A stretch of 64,000 nucleotides of DNA from Clavibacter sp. A6099 (GTDB taxonomy: Bacteria > Actinomycetota > Actinomycetes > Actinomycetales > Microbacteriaceae): positions 1,488,001 to 1,552,000 of the forward strand of contig NZ_CP083439.1 in the NCBI RefSeq assembly GCF_021919125.1. The letters run 5' to 3'. How positions within the stretch are numbered: position 1 is the stretch's first letter; each line of letters starts with the position of its first letter. Shown one piece after another: positions 36,971-50,037 of the stretch. Under the pieces are notes generated by a model. The model was not told the DNA's origin and searched no databases. It was given only the letters and a program-made list of their open reading frames with translations. Position numbers and translations under genes: made by a program.

Positions 36971-39526
36971 GTGAAGGCCATCCGCAGATTCACCGTCCGT
37001 GCCGTCCTCCCCGAGGAGCTGTCCGCGCTGGACGAGCTCGCCGGGAACCTGAGGTGGTCCTGGTACGAGCCCACCCGCCGCGTGTTCGCGCACGTGAGCC
37101 CCGAGCTGTGGGAGGGGACGGGCCACGATCCGGTCGCGCTGCTCGGCGCGGTCGACCAGGAGCGGCTGCGCGAGCTCGCGGCCGACGACGGCTTCGTGGC
37201 GTGGGCCGAGGAGCAGCGGGAGGATCTCCGCGCGTACGTGCGCGAGCCGCGCTGGTACCAGCAGCTGGAGGGCGACGTGCCGGAGGCGATCGGCTACTTC
37301 TCGCCCGAGTTCGGCATCGCGGCCGCGCTGCCGCAGTACTCGGGAGGCCTCGGGATCCTCGCGGGCGACCACCTGAAGAGCGCCTCCGACCTCGGCGTCC
37401 CGCTCGTGGGCGTCGGACTCTTCTACCGCTCCGGCTACTTCCGCCAGGGGATCTCCTCCGACGGCTGGCAGCAGGAGACCTACCCCGTATTCGACCCCGA
37501 CGGCCTGCCGCTCCAGGTGCTGCGCGACGCCGACGGCGCGCCGGTCCACGTCGCCCTCGAGCTGCCCGCCGACCGCACCCTGCACGCGCGGATCTGGCAG
37601 GCGCGCGTCGGCCGCATCCCGCTGCTCCTCCTCGACACCGACGTGCCGGAGAACGACGACGACCTCCGCGGCGTCACCGACCGGCTCTACGGAGGCGGCG
37701 GCGAGCACCGGCTGCACCAGGAGCTGCTGCTCGGCATCGGCGGCGTGCGGGCGATCGCCGCGCACGCCCGCGTCACGGGAGCGCCCGTGCCGCGCGTCTT
37801 CCACACGAACGAGGGGCACGCCGGCTTCCTCGGAGTGGAGCGGATCTCGACGCTCATGGCCGACGGGCTCGACTTCGACGAGGCGCTGCAGGTGGTGCGC
37901 GCGGGCACGGTCTTCACGACGCACACGCCCGTGCCCGCGGGCATCGACCGGTTCGACGTCGGCCTCGTGCGCGAGCACGTCACGGAGCGGCTGCTGCCCG
38001 GGGTGCCGCCGGAGCGCGTGCTGGGGCTCGGCGCGGAGCTCCACGACGGCGGATCCCCGGACGTCTTCAACATGGCGCTCATGGGCCTCCGGCTCGCGCA
38101 GCGCGCCAACGGCGTCTCCCAGCTGCACGGCGAGGTCAGCCGCGGCATGTTCTCCGGGCTCTGGCCGGGCTTCGACGTCGACGAGGTGCCGATCACGAGC
38201 GTGACGAACGGCGTGCACGCGCCGACCTGGACGGACCCGATGCTCATGTCGCTCGCGCGCGAGCGCCTCGGCACGTGGGACACCACGGCGGCCGACTGGT
38301 CGTCGACGGCCGTGAGCGACGGCGACCTGTGGGACGTGCGGGGCCGGATGCGCCGACAGCTCGTCGAGGACGCCCGCCGCCGCGTCGTGCGCGCCTGGCG
38401 CGAGCAGAACCCCGGCGCGGTCGAGCCCGCGTGGCTCGAGGACGTGCTCGACCCGGAGGTGCTCACGATCGGCTTCGCCCGGCGCGTCCCCACCTACAAG
38501 CGGCTCACGCTCATGCTCCACGACCGGGAGCGCCTCCGCCGGATCCTCACCGACCCGGAGCGGCCCGTGCAGATCGTGGTCGCGGGCAAGTCGCACCCGG
38601 CGGACGACGAGGGCAAGCGCCTCATCCAGGAGCTGGTGCGCTTCGCTGCGGAGCCGGGGATCCGCGGCCGCCTCGTGTTCCTGCCCGACTACGACATCGG
38701 CATGGCCCAGCTGCTCTACCCGGGCACGGACGTGTGGCTCAACAACCCGCTCCGACCGCTCGAGGCGTGCGGCACGTCGGGCATGAAGGCCGCGCTCAAC
38801 GGCGCGCTCAACCTGTCGATCCTCGACGGCTGGTGGAACGAGTACTTCGACGGCGGCAACGGCTGGGCGATCCCGTCGGCCGACCGCGCGCACGACGGCG
38901 CCGAGCGCGACGCGATGGAGGCGACCGCGCTCTACGACCTCATCGAGAACCGCATCGCGCCCCGCTTCTACGACCGCGACGCCGACGGGGTGCCCGTCGG
39001 CTGGGTCCACGACATCCGGCACACCCTCCGGACGCTGTCGCCCGAGCTCAGCGCCGACCGCATGGTGCGGCAGTACGTCGAGCGGCTGTACGTGCCCGCC
39101 GGGCGCGCGCAGGCCGTCGTCGCGGCCGACGGCTCCGCCCGAGCCCGCGAGCTGGCGGCCTGGCGCGGACGCGTCGTCGCCGCGTGGCCGTCGGTGCAGG
39201 TCGCGCACGTCGAGTCCGAGGGCGTCGAGAACCAGGCGCAGGTCGGCGACGAGCTGCGCGTGCGCGCGTGGGTGGCGCTCGGCGGCCTCGGCGCGGGCGA
39301 CGTGACGGTGGAGGTCGTGCACGGGCGGACAGGCGAGGGCGACGTCCTGACGGATGTGGTGCGGCACGCGCTCGAGCCCGTGGGCGGATCCGGCGGGCAG
39401 CAGGAGTACGCGGGAACCGTGCGGCTCACGACCGCGGGGCCGTTCGGGTACACCGTGCGCGTCGTGCCGCGGCACGAGCTGCTGGCCTCGAGCGCGGAGC
39501 CCGGGCTGGTCGCGGTCGCGGTCTGA
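36971..39526 (+). CDS. glgP: Alpha-glucan phosphorylase GlgP
   Basis: Releases glucose-1-phosphate from glucan ends, using pyridoxal phosphate. It is of the actinobacterial/archaeal-type family (851 residues): N-terminal DUF3417-like part (ALDELAGNLRWSWYEPTRR), AIGYFSPEFGIAAALPQYSG, LGILAGDHLKSASDLG, NEGHAGF, and the PLP-lysine region GTSGMKAALNGALNLS. GTG 36971 follows GAGGGAG; the open frame from 36770 is non-coding. It is divergent from glgE-glgB across 217 bp, so synthesis and breakdown may share control. Confidence 0.94.
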   Translation: MKAIRRFTVRAVLPEELSALDELAGNLRWSWYEPTRRVFAHVSPELWEGTGHDPVALLGAVDQERLRELAADDGFVAWAEEQREDLRAYVREPRWYQQLEGDVPEAIGYFSPEFGIAAALPQYSGGLGILAGDHLKSASDLGVPLVGVGLFYRSGYFRQGISSDGWQQETYPVFDPDGLPLQVLRDADGAPVHVALELPADRTLHARIWQARVGRIPLLLLDTDVPENDDDLRGVTDRLYGGGGEHRLHQELLLGIGGVRAIAAHARVTGAPVPRVFHTNEGHAGFLGVERISTLMADGLDFDEALQVVRAGTVFTTHTPVPAGIDRFDVGLVREHVTERLLPGVPPERVLGLGAELHDGGSPDVFNMALMGLRLAQRANGVSQLHGEVSRGMFSGLWPGFDVDEVPITSVTNGVHAPTWTDPMLMSLARERLGTWDTTAADWSSTAVSDGDLWDVRGRMRRQLVEDARRRVVRAWREQNPGAVEPAWLEDVLDPEVLTIGFARRVPTYKRLTLMLHDRERLRRILTDPERPVQIVVAGKSHPADDEGKRLIQELVRFAAEPGIRGRLVFLPDYDIGMAQLLYPGTDVWLNNPLRPLEACGTSGMKAALNGALNLSILDGWWNEYFDGGNGWAIPSADRAHDGAERDAMEATALYDLIENRIAPRFYDRDADGVPVGWVHDIRHTLRTLSPELSADRMVRQYVERLYVPAGRAQAVVAADGSARARELAAWRGRVVAAWPSVQVAHVESEGVENQAQVGDELRVRAWVALGGLGAGDVTVEVVHGRTGEGDVLTDVVRHALEPVGGSGGQQEYAGTVRLTTAGPFGYTVRVVPRHELLASSAEPGLVAVAV

Positions 39527-39530
39527 CGCG

Positions 39531-39561
39531 GCCGGGCGGCGCGCGCTCGGGCCCGCCCGGC
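39531..39561 (+). terminator. Convergent terminator after glgP
   Basis: GCCGGGCGG (39531-39539) pairs with CCGCCCGGC (39553-39561) around a 13-nt loop, between convergent glgP and the SGNH-hydrolase gene. Confidence 0.65.
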
Positions 39562-39580
39562 TCGCCGCCGCCTCGCCGTC

Positions 39581-40915
39581 TCAGGCCGGGGTGGCGGAGA
39601 GCTTCGCGGCGAGCACCTCGGCGAAGCGCGCGTAGCCCCGGTCGTTCGGGTGGTTGTCCGGGCCCATCCAGCCGTACGGGTCGGACGCGCCCTCGCCGAC
39701 CATGCGCGGGATGTACGCGCCGATCTCGAAGACGTCCGCCAGCGGATCCGCCGACGCCGCGTCCCGCAGCGCGCCGATGTAGTCCGCCCACGTAGTGCCG
39801 CGGATCGGCAGCGTCGTGCGCTCGTACGGCGGCGTGAACAGGATGGGCGCCTCGCTCGTGGTGCGGATCAGCTCGATGAGCACCGCTGCATCCGAGCGCA
39901 CCTGCTCGGGCGTGCGGACGACCACGTCGTTGATGAGGTGCTCCGGCATCCACAGGTCGAGCTCGAAGCGCGGGGCCGAGCGGATCCACGTGCTCACGCC
40001 GTCCGGCCGCGCCTTCTCCGACAGCTGCCAGAGCTGCGAACCGGAGTTGCCGCCCTCGATGACGTGCACGCCGCGCTCCTCGTCGCCGTCGAACAGCCAC
40101 GCGCCCTCGAGCTCGGGCTTCCCGCCGGCCCACGCGACCGTGATCGCGTGCTCGGCGGGGTCCATGGCCGGGCTCGTCCAGGTGAGGGATCCGCCGACGT
40201 CGGCGCGCACCGTCTCGGGCTCGCCGTCGTCGACCTGCACGGTGATGGCGACGTCGAGGCCGGGCGCCCACCAGCAGACCCGCGCAGAGGTCATGCGCGC
40301 GGTGTACGTGCCGGGACCCGACGCCTCGGTGAGCATCACCACGCGCCGCCCCCAGCCGTGCCGGCCGCCCGCGGCCGGCGTCCCGGCGAACGCGAAGCCC
40401 TGGTCGGCCGGCACCGTGATCTGGTGCCGGGAGGCGATGTAGTCGAGCCCGCCCCGCGCGCCGGAGGGCAGCGCGCCGCGCAGCCGGTCGCGGAGCTGGG
40501 CGGGGTAGGCGTGCTGGAGCGTCGTGGCGCCCTGGCCCTCGGTGATGCTGTCGCCGAGGACGCCGATGGTCAGGCGGCGTTCCCGCACCTGCTCCCGCAG
40601 CGCGTAGAAGCCGGCGAGCGCGTCGTCGGGGGCGTAGGTCATGGGGTCGATCGGCGGGCCGCCGGATGCGGTGACCTCGGGCGCGGCCGGATCCCCGGGA
40701 TCCGGGGTCGGGGTGGCGGTGGCGCCGCCCGTGGGCGGGGCCGGCCGGGGCGTCGTGGTGCAGCCCGCGACGGCGGCCACGGCGGACAGCGCGGCCAGGC
40801 CGCCGCCGGCGACGAGCGCGCGGCGGGTGATGGTGCGGCGTCGATCGGTCGGGCGGGCCACGGGCGGCGCGTCGGGGGAGCGGTCGCCGGGCGGTGCGGG
40901 GGACTCGTCGGTCAT
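39581..40915 (-). CDS. Tat-exported SGNH/GDSL-hydrolase lipoprotein
   Basis: A 444-residue exported esterase-type protein. The signal has the twin-arginine stretch TITRRALVAGGG and a lipobox AVAGC (Cys52). Block I is IGVLGDSITEGQGA (Ser nucleophile), the Asn block is near EGGNSGSQ, and the end has DNHPNDRGYARF with the Asp/His pair. A beta-sandwich-like insert (~160-240) lies between blocks. ATG 40915 begins the Tat signal. It could deacylate an envelope polysaccharide. It lies 156 bp after glgX with a hairpin in between. Confidence 0.87.
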   Translation of the reverse strand: MTDESPAPPGDRSPDAPPVARPTDRRRTITRRALVAGGGLAALSAVAAVAGCTTTPRPAPPTGGATATPTPDPGDPAAPEVTASGGPPIDPMTYAPDDALAGFYALREQVRERRLTIGVLGDSITEGQGATTLQHAYPAQLRDRLRGALPSGARGGLDYIASRHQITVPADQGFAFAGTPAAGGRHGWGRRVVMLTEASGPGTYTARMTSARVCWWAPGLDVAITVQVDDGEPETVRADVGGSLTWTSPAMDPAEHAITVAWAGGKPELEGAWLFDGDEERGVHVIEGGNSGSQLWQLSEKARPDGVSTWIRSAPRFELDLWMPEHLINDVVVRTPEQVRSDAAVLIELIRTTSEAPILFTPPYERTTLPIRGTTWADYIGALRDAASADPLADVFEIGAYIPRMVGEGASDPYGWMGPDNHPNDRGYARFAEVLAAKLSATPA

Positions 40916-41049
40916 GTGCGGCGTCCTCGGAGGTTCTGGGCGCGGCGATGCGCGGCGGATCGTGCGGGCGCCTCCAGGAGAGCACACGAGCGCCGCGCGA
41001 CGCGAACCCGGCGCGGCCCCCGTCCGGGACGGATCGCCGCGTCGGCGAC

Positions 41050-41071
41050 GCCGCATCCCCGAAGGTGCGGC
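41050..41071 (-). terminator. Hairpin after glgX
   Basis: GCCGCA (41050-41055) pairs with TGCGGC (41066-41071) directly below the glgX stop. Its core CGCCGCATCCCCGA also occurs in the 31682 terminator. Confidence 0.5.
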
Positions 41072-43129
41072 TCAGCTGGCCCGGTAGATCCGCAGCGCCG
41101 GACCGTCGACCTCGACCCGGTCGCCGGGCGCGTCGTCGGTCGCCACGACCTCGGGCCGCTCCCATTCGCTCGACCACAGGAGCCGCCAGCTCGCCACCCC
41201 GTCGTGCTCCGGCAGTCTCACCTCCGCGCGGGACTCCTGCCCGTGGACCACGACGAGCACCGTGTTCGGGTCCTCCGTCTCGGGGGTGGATGTGGTGATC
41301 CACTGCAGCGTGCGGGTGCCCGTCGACTCCCAGGCGGCCTCCGTCATGGGCGCGCCGTCCGCGTCGCGCCAGGCGAGGACCGACGCGCTCGGCACGTGCG
41401 CGTCCGGTTCCGCGTAGCGCACGGGCCGGAGGGCCGGGTTCTCCCGCCGGATGCGGATGAGGTGGCGCGTGGTCGCGTGCAGGTCCATCCGCCACGCGTC
41501 CTCGTCCCAGCGCATCCAGGTCGCCGCGTTGTCGAGGCAGTAGCCGTTGTTGTTGCCGCGCTGGGTGCGGCCGCGGTCGTCGCCCATCGTGATCATGGGG
41601 AGGCCCGCGGAGACGAGCAGGGTGCCCAGCAGGTTGCGCGACGTGCGCCTGCGGGCCCCGAGGATCGCGGCGTCGCGCGTCGGGCCCTCCACGCCGTGGT
41701 TCCAGGAGCGGTTCGCGTCCGTGCCGTCGCGGTTGGACTCGCCGTTGCCGCTGTTGTGCTTGCGGTCGTAGGAGGTGAGGTCCGCCAGCGTGAAGCCGTC
41801 GTGCGCCGTGACGAAGGAGACGGAGGCGAGCGGGCCGCGCTCGGCGGCGAACGTGCCGGAGGATCCCGCGAGGCAGGACGCGAGCGCCCCCACTCCGTTC
41901 GGGGCGCGGCCGGAACGCCGGGACTCGGCGACGTCGGCGAGCCAGAAGTCGCGCACGACGTCGCGGTAGCCGTCGTTCCACTCGCTCCAGCCGGATCCGA
42001 ACCCGCCCGTGCGCCAGCCGCCCATGCCCACGTCCCACGGCTCCGCGATCATGAGGAGCCCGTCGAGCGCCTCGTCCTCGACGATGGCGCGGAGCAGCGG
42101 GTGCGCGGGGTCGAAGTCCACGCGCTCGTCACGACCGAGGGTGACGGCGAGGTCGAAGCGGAAGCCGTCGACGCCCATGACGTCGGACCAGTGCTCGAGC
42201 GAGTCGAGCACCAGGCGCTGCGCGTCGGGCCGGGACAGGTCGACCGTATTGCCGCAGCCCGTCACGTCGATGGGCGTCCCGTCCGGCGTGTGCCGGTAGT
42301 ACCGCGACCCGTCGATGCCGCGCAGGCTCGTGACCGGCCCGTCGGCGCCCTCCTCGGCGGTGTGGTTGTAGACCACGTCGAGCACGACCTGGATGCCCGC
42401 GGCGTGCAGCGCGTCGACCATCGCGCGGAACTCGGCGGCGATGGCGTCGGCCCCGGCGTCGCGCGCGGCGCGGGTGGCGTAGGGCGCGTGCGGCGCGAGG
42501 TAGGCGAGCGTGTTGTAGCCCCAGTGGTTGATGCGGCCCTGCGCGCGCAGCCGCTCCTCGCTCGTGGAGGCGTGCACGGGCAGGAGCTCGACCGTCGTGA
42601 TGCCGAGGTCGGCCAGGCGCTCCACGGTCGCCGGGTGCCCGAGCCCCGCGTACGTGCCGCGCAGCTCCTCGGGCAGCCGCTCGTCGAGCTTCGTGAAGCC
42701 GCGCACGTGCAGCTCGTAGAGCACCTGGCGGTCGCGCGGCACCACCGGTCGCGCGGAGCGACGCGTGGCGCGCTCCTCCGCGGGCACCTCGCTCGTGACG
42801 ACCGAGCGCCACGCGGCAGGACCGACCTGGACGAGGCCGCGCGCGTAGGGGTCGAGCAGGTGCCGCGTCGGGTCGAAGGAGTCGCCGGGCGCGGCGTCGC
42901 CGTCGACCCGCACAGAATAGGCGGTGCCGGGGACGAGCCGGTCGCTGGATCCGGTCCAGACGCCGTCGTCGCCCCGCTCCATGGCGACGACCTCGACCAC
43001 GCGGCGCGGGTCGTCGACGGCCGAGACGGTGAGCTCCACGGCGGACGCGCCGTGGCTCACGACGCGCAGCGTGCCGCCCTGGTCGGAGAGCGTCAGCCCC
43101 AGGGGCACGGGCGGTCCGGGGCGCGGCAT
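41072..43129 (-). CDS. glgX: Glycogen debranching enzyme GlgX-type
   Basis: Isoamylase-type GH13 enzyme of 685 residues that removes short alpha-1,6 side chains left by phosphorylase. The CBM48 part (about 1-110) leads into LYELHVRGFTKLDERLPEE, RINHWGYNTLAYLAPHAPYA, FRFDLAVTLGR (nucleophile Asp), LMIAEPWDVG (Glu) and VTAHDGFTLADL (His-Asp). ATG 43129 lies 7 nt after a TACCCT box; ATG 43150 would overlap the divergent cysteine-desulfurase start and is less likely. With glgP it completes glucan breakdown. Confidence 0.92.
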   Translation of the reverse strand: MPRPGPPVPLGLTLSDQGGTLRVVSHGASAVELTVSAVDDPRRVVEVVAMERGDDGVWTGSSDRLVPGTAYSVRVDGDAAPGDSFDPTRHLLDPYARGLVQVGPAAWRSVVTSEVPAEERATRRSARPVVPRDRQVLYELHVRGFTKLDERLPEELRGTYAGLGHPATVERLADLGITTVELLPVHASTSEERLRAQGRINHWGYNTLAYLAPHAPYATRAARDAGADAIAAEFRAMVDALHAAGIQVVLDVVYNHTAEEGADGPVTSLRGIDGSRYYRHTPDGTPIDVTGCGNTVDLSRPDAQRLVLDSLEHWSDVMGVDGFRFDLAVTLGRDERVDFDPAHPLLRAIVEDEALDGLLMIAEPWDVGMGGWRTGGFGSGWSEWNDGYRDVVRDFWLADVAESRRSGRAPNGVGALASCLAGSSGTFAAERGPLASVSFVTAHDGFTLADLTSYDRKHNSGNGESNRDGTDANRSWNHGVEGPTRDAAILGARRRTSRNLLGTLLVSAGLPMITMGDDRGRTQRGNNNGYCLDNAATWMRWDEDAWRMDLHATTRHLIRIRRENPALRPVRYAEPDAHVPSASVLAWRDADGAPMTEAAWESTGTRTLQWITTSTPETEDPNTVLVVVHGQESRAEVRLPEHDGVASWRLLWSSEWERPEVVATDDAPGDRVEVDGPALRIYRAS

Positions 43130-43135
43130 GCGACC

Positions 43136-43142
43136 TAGGGTA
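43136..43142. promoter_or_regulatory. Interlocked divergent -10 boxes, glgX / cysteine desulfurase
   Basis: On the + strand TAGGGT (43136-43141) ends 7 nt before ATG 43149; on the - strand TACCCT (43142-43137) ends 7 nt before ATG 43129. The two boxes share five base pairs, so both genes could be leaderless but polymerase could hold only one at a time. Confidence 0.55.
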
Positions 43143-43148
43143 GGGGGC

Positions 43149-44350
43149 ATGACGGTCTACCTCGACCACGCCGCGACGACCCCCATGCGGCCGGAGGCGA
43201 TCGCGGCGCTCGCCGGGGCGCTGACCCTGGTGGGGAACCCGTCCTCCATCCACTCGCACGGCCAGGAGGCCCGGCGCGTGCTCGAGGAGGCGCGCGAGTC
43301 CATCGCGCGGGCGCTCGACGCGGACCCGGTCGAGGTCGTGCTCACCTCCGGCGGCACGGAGTCGGTGAACCTCGGGATCAAGGGGCTGCACGGCGCGCGC
43401 ATCGCGGAGGACCCCCGGCGCACGCGGATCCTCATGCCCGACGGCGAGCACCACGCCACGGTCGACACGGTCGAGTGGCTCGAGCGGCGCGGCGCCGTCG
43501 TGGAGCGGCTGCCGATCGACGACCTCGGGCGCATCGAGGTGGACGCCGCCCGCGCCGCGCTCGCCGCGGATCCCGGATCCGTCTCCCTGCTCACCTTCCT
43601 CGCCGCGAGCAACGAGGTGGGCACGATCCAGCCCGTCGAGGAGCTCGCGGCGCTCGCGCGGGCGCACGGCGTGCCCGTGCACGTCGACGCGGTCGCTGCG
43701 CTCGGCCACATGCCCGTCCCGTTCCGGCGCTGGCGCGACGCGGGCGTCGATGCCGTCAGCGTCTCGGCGCACAAGGTCGGCGGGCCCGTCGGCAGCGGCG
43801 CGCTCGTTCTCGCGCGGCGGGCGACGGTGGATCCGCAGATCCACGGCGGCGGCCAGCAGCGGCAGGTGCGCTCCGGCACGCAGGACGCCGCGTCCGCGGT
43901 GGCCTTCGCGGCGGCCGTCACCCTCGCCGTCGCCGAGCTGGACGCCGAGCGCGTGCGGCTCAGGGCGCTGCGCGACCGGCTCGTCGAGTCCGTGCTGCGC
44001 GACGTGCCCGGCGCCGTGCTCCGCGGCGATCCGGATCCCGTCGGCCGCCTCCCCGGCAACGCGCACCTCACCTTCGCCGGCTGCCAGGGCGACTCGCTGC
44101 TGCTCCTGCTCGACATGGCCGGCGTCTCGGTGTCGACGGGATCCGCGTGCCAGGCAGGCGTGCCCGAGGTCTCGCACGTGCTCATCGGCATGGGCATCCC
44201 CGAGGACGAGGCCCGGGGCGCGCTCCGGTTCACGCTCGGCCGCACCACGACGGACGCCGACGTCGACGCGCTCCTGGCGGCGCTGCCCGGCGCCGTCGCG
44301 CGAGCCTCCCGGGCGGGCCTCGCGGGTCGCGCGGCGCGTAGGCTCGCGGA

Positions 44351-44354
<4 letters not shown>
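43149..44354 (+). CDS. Cysteine desulfurase (NifS/IscS-like)
   Basis: PLP enzyme that takes sulfur from cysteine; here it probably feeds the next gene, MnmA. Marks over 401 residues: [61 protein letters not shown], the PLP-lysine [30 protein letters not shown], and the sulfur-carrying Cys in [12 protein letters not shown]. The pairing with mnmA (4-bp overlap GTGA) matches the iscS-trmU pair of M. tuberculosis. Iron-sulfur roles cannot be excluded. Confidence 0.93.
44339..44344 (+). promoter_or_regulatory. Putative internal -10 (TAGGCT) before mnmA
   Basis: TAGGCT inside the end of the desulfurase gene, exactly 6 nt before GTG 44351; may give a separate leaderless mnmA transcript. Confidence 0.4.
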
Positions 44355-48053
<3,699 letters not shown>

Positions 48054-48165
48054 TCGGGCCTCCCGCCCGACACAGCGCGCCGATACCATGGACCCACGCG
48101 TCGGCGCGGGGCGCGCCGACCTCGGGCGCAGGCCCTCCCACGCCGCATTCTGGGGGATCTGGACC

Positions 48166-49542
48166 GTGACGACTCGCGTGCGCGCGCTGCTCACCGCCTC
48201 GGCCATCGCATGCGCGCTGGTCGGGTCGCTCGTGGCACCCGCGGCCCCTGCCGTCGCGGCGACGCGTCCGCCCGCGGTCCTCGCCGGGCCCGACGCGGCG
48301 GATCCGACCACGGGCGCACACCTGCCGAGCTCCGCGCGCGTGGTCCAGCAGCTCCGAGACGAGGATGTCTCCGACCGGGCGCTCCGCGGCACGGCCCCCG
48401 TCGCGCTCCTGGGCGCGTTGCCCGCGCTCGACGTGCCGGAGCTCCGGCGGCTCGCCCGTGCGGTCCCGGCGACGATCCGCGAGCTCATCCGCCGTCCGCC
48501 CTCCGTGTCCGGCGTCGCCGCCTGGTGGTCGGGCCTCGCGCAGGCGGAGCGCCTCGATCTGGCCGAGGGGATCCCCGAGCTCGTGGGCAACCTGGAGGGG
48601 ATCCCCGTGATCGAGCGCGACGCCGCCAACCGCCGCCTCCTCGACCAGCGCGACCGCGAGCTGCATGCCCGAGCCACCACGACGCCGGGGCGCGGTGCGC
48701 AGCAGGAGCTCGGGCGCGACATGGACATGCTCGCCGAGGTGCGTCGCGCGCTAGAGCCTGCGGCGGGCGGCCCCGCGCGGTCGCTGCTCACGCTCGACAC
48801 GACGTGGCCGGGCCGCGCCGGCGTCGTGCTGGGCGACCTCGACACGGCGGCGTACGTCTCGATCGTGGTGCCGGGCATGTTCTACTCCGTGTCCGACCGC
48901 CTGGTCGACTGGACGGACGTCGCGGCGCGCCTCCAGCAGCAGCAGACGACGCTCATCGGCGCGGGCGCGGACGAGGGTGGTTCCGGCGTCGCGACCATCG
49001 CGTGGATCGGCTACCGCACGCCCGACCTCCTGGGCATCGGATCCCTCGACCTCGCGGACGAGGGCGCCCAGTACCTGGAGGACGCGATCCAGGGCATCCA
49101 GGGTCTGCGCCGCGACGACCCGCCGTACCTCGCCGTCATCGCGCACTCCTACGGGTCGACGGCGGCGCTGCTCGCGCTCTCGAGCGGTCGGGCGTCCGTC
49201 GACGCCCTCGCCATGGTCGGGTCGCCGGGCGGCGCCGTCCGCGACGCCGCGGAGCTCGACGTGCCGGTCGGCCGCGTCTTCGTGGGCGAGGCGCCGTGGG
49301 ATCCGGTGGTCGGGTCGTCGTACTTCGGGTCGGACCCGGGCAGCGCGTCGTTCGGCGCCGAGCACTTCGGCGTCGCCGGTACGGGCGCGGCCTCCGGCGT
49401 CTCGGCCGACGGATCCCTCGCGGGCGTCGTCGGGCACAACAGCTACTTCGACCGGGGCACGGAGTCCTTCCGGAACCTCGCCCTCATCGGGATCGACCGG
49501 CCGGTCGCGCACGACGTCCACTCGGACGCCAGCGGCAGGTAG
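48166..49542 (+). CDS. Secreted alpha/beta hydrolase, DUF1023 type
   Basis: A 458-residue exported protein. The signal peptide (about 1-31, RVRALLTASAIACALVGSL, cut near AVAA) is followed by a helical region (~50-200) and a DUF1023 alpha/beta-hydrolase domain: VVPGMFYSV, then the nucleophile elbow AHSYGS with Ser328, an Asp in GEAPWDPVVG, and His in VGHNSYF. It is related to actinobacterial secreted esterases of unknown substrate. The GTG at 48166 follows GGGGAT; the frame is open from 48088 but the signal starts here. Confidence 0.82.
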   Translation: MTTRVRALLTASAIACALVGSLVAPAAPAVAATRPPAVLAGPDAADPTTGAHLPSSARVVQQLRDEDVSDRALRGTAPVALLGALPALDVPELRRLARAVPATIRELIRRPPSVSGVAAWWSGLAQAERLDLAEGIPELVGNLEGIPVIERDAANRRLLDQRDRELHARATTTPGRGAQQELGRDMDMLAEVRRALEPAAGGPARSLLTLDTTWPGRAGVVLGDLDTAAYVSIVVPGMFYSVSDRLVDWTDVAARLQQQQTTLIGAGADEGGSGVATIAWIGYRTPDLLGIGSLDLADEGAQYLEDAIQGIQGLRRDDPPYLAVIAHSYGSTAALLALSSGRASVDALAMVGSPGGAVRDAAELDVPVGRVFVGEAPWDPVVGSSYFGSDPGSASFGAEHFGVAGTGAASGVSADGSLAGVVGHNSYFDRGTESFRNLALIGIDRPVAHDVHSDASGR

Positions 49543-49584
49543 GGGAGGCGCGCAGCAGCCCGACCGCGGCGGGCCAGGCGGCGG

Positions 49585-50031
49585 TCAGCCGCGGCTGCGC
49601 TCGGCGTACTCCAGCCGCACGTCGTCCGGACCCGTGGCGACGAGGTGGCCGTCGTCCACCTGCAGCGCCGAGACGGCGGCGAGGTCCTGGAAGTAGCGGG
49701 CCTCGAGGCCGCCGTCCTCGCACGGGAGCGTGCCGGGGGCCACCGCGCTGAGCATCCCCTCGCCGCGTTCGGCCATCCGCCCGGAGTAGTCGTTGCAGGG
49801 GCCGCGCCCGCTGATCTCCCCGCCGCCGACGCGCATCGTGATGAGCGTGTCGCCGACGCCGAGGTCGCCCGCGGCATCGGATCCCGCGACCAGGTGCCAG
49901 TTCCCGCGCACGTCGCTCACGGGCGCGCATCCGGCGAGCGGCACCAGGGCGAGCGCGGCGAGGGCGGCGACCGCGGCCCCGCGGGCGCGTCCGGATCGGC
50001 GGCGGGCGGGGATCCGGGCGGCGGTGGGCAT
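49585..50031 (-). CDS. META-domain lipoprotein
   Basis: A 148-residue lipoprotein with an Arg-rich N terminus, a hydrophobic stretch and the lipobox PLAGC (Cys35). The mature part is a META/HslJ-like beta-sheet domain: GNWHLVAG at the start and GEISGRGPCNDYSG, typical of this fold, with a second Cys in LPCEDGG that could pair with it. HslJ relatives are involved in novobiocin resistance or stress, but no function can be given here. It is divergent from gatC with a leaderless-type promoter. Confidence 0.8.
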   Translation of the reverse strand: MPTAARIPARRRSGRARGAAVAALAALALVPLAGCAPVSDVRGNWHLVAGSDAAGDLGVGDTLITMRVGGGEISGRGPCNDYSGRMAERGEGMLSAVAPGTLPCEDGGLEARYFQDLAAVSALQVDDGHLVATGPDDVRLEYAERSRG

Positions 50032-50037
50032 GGGGTC

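Noticed and set aside
36560-39475. A 971-codon minus-strand frame opposite glgP.
   Set aside because: It is the complement of glgP third-position bias (His/Arg/Ala-rich, no domain), and glgP itself is a clear enzyme.
43129-43150. ATG 43150 as the glgX start.
   Set aside because: It would overlap the ATG of the divergent gene and lie upstream of the TACCCT box; ATG 43129 has the standard 7-nt spacing.
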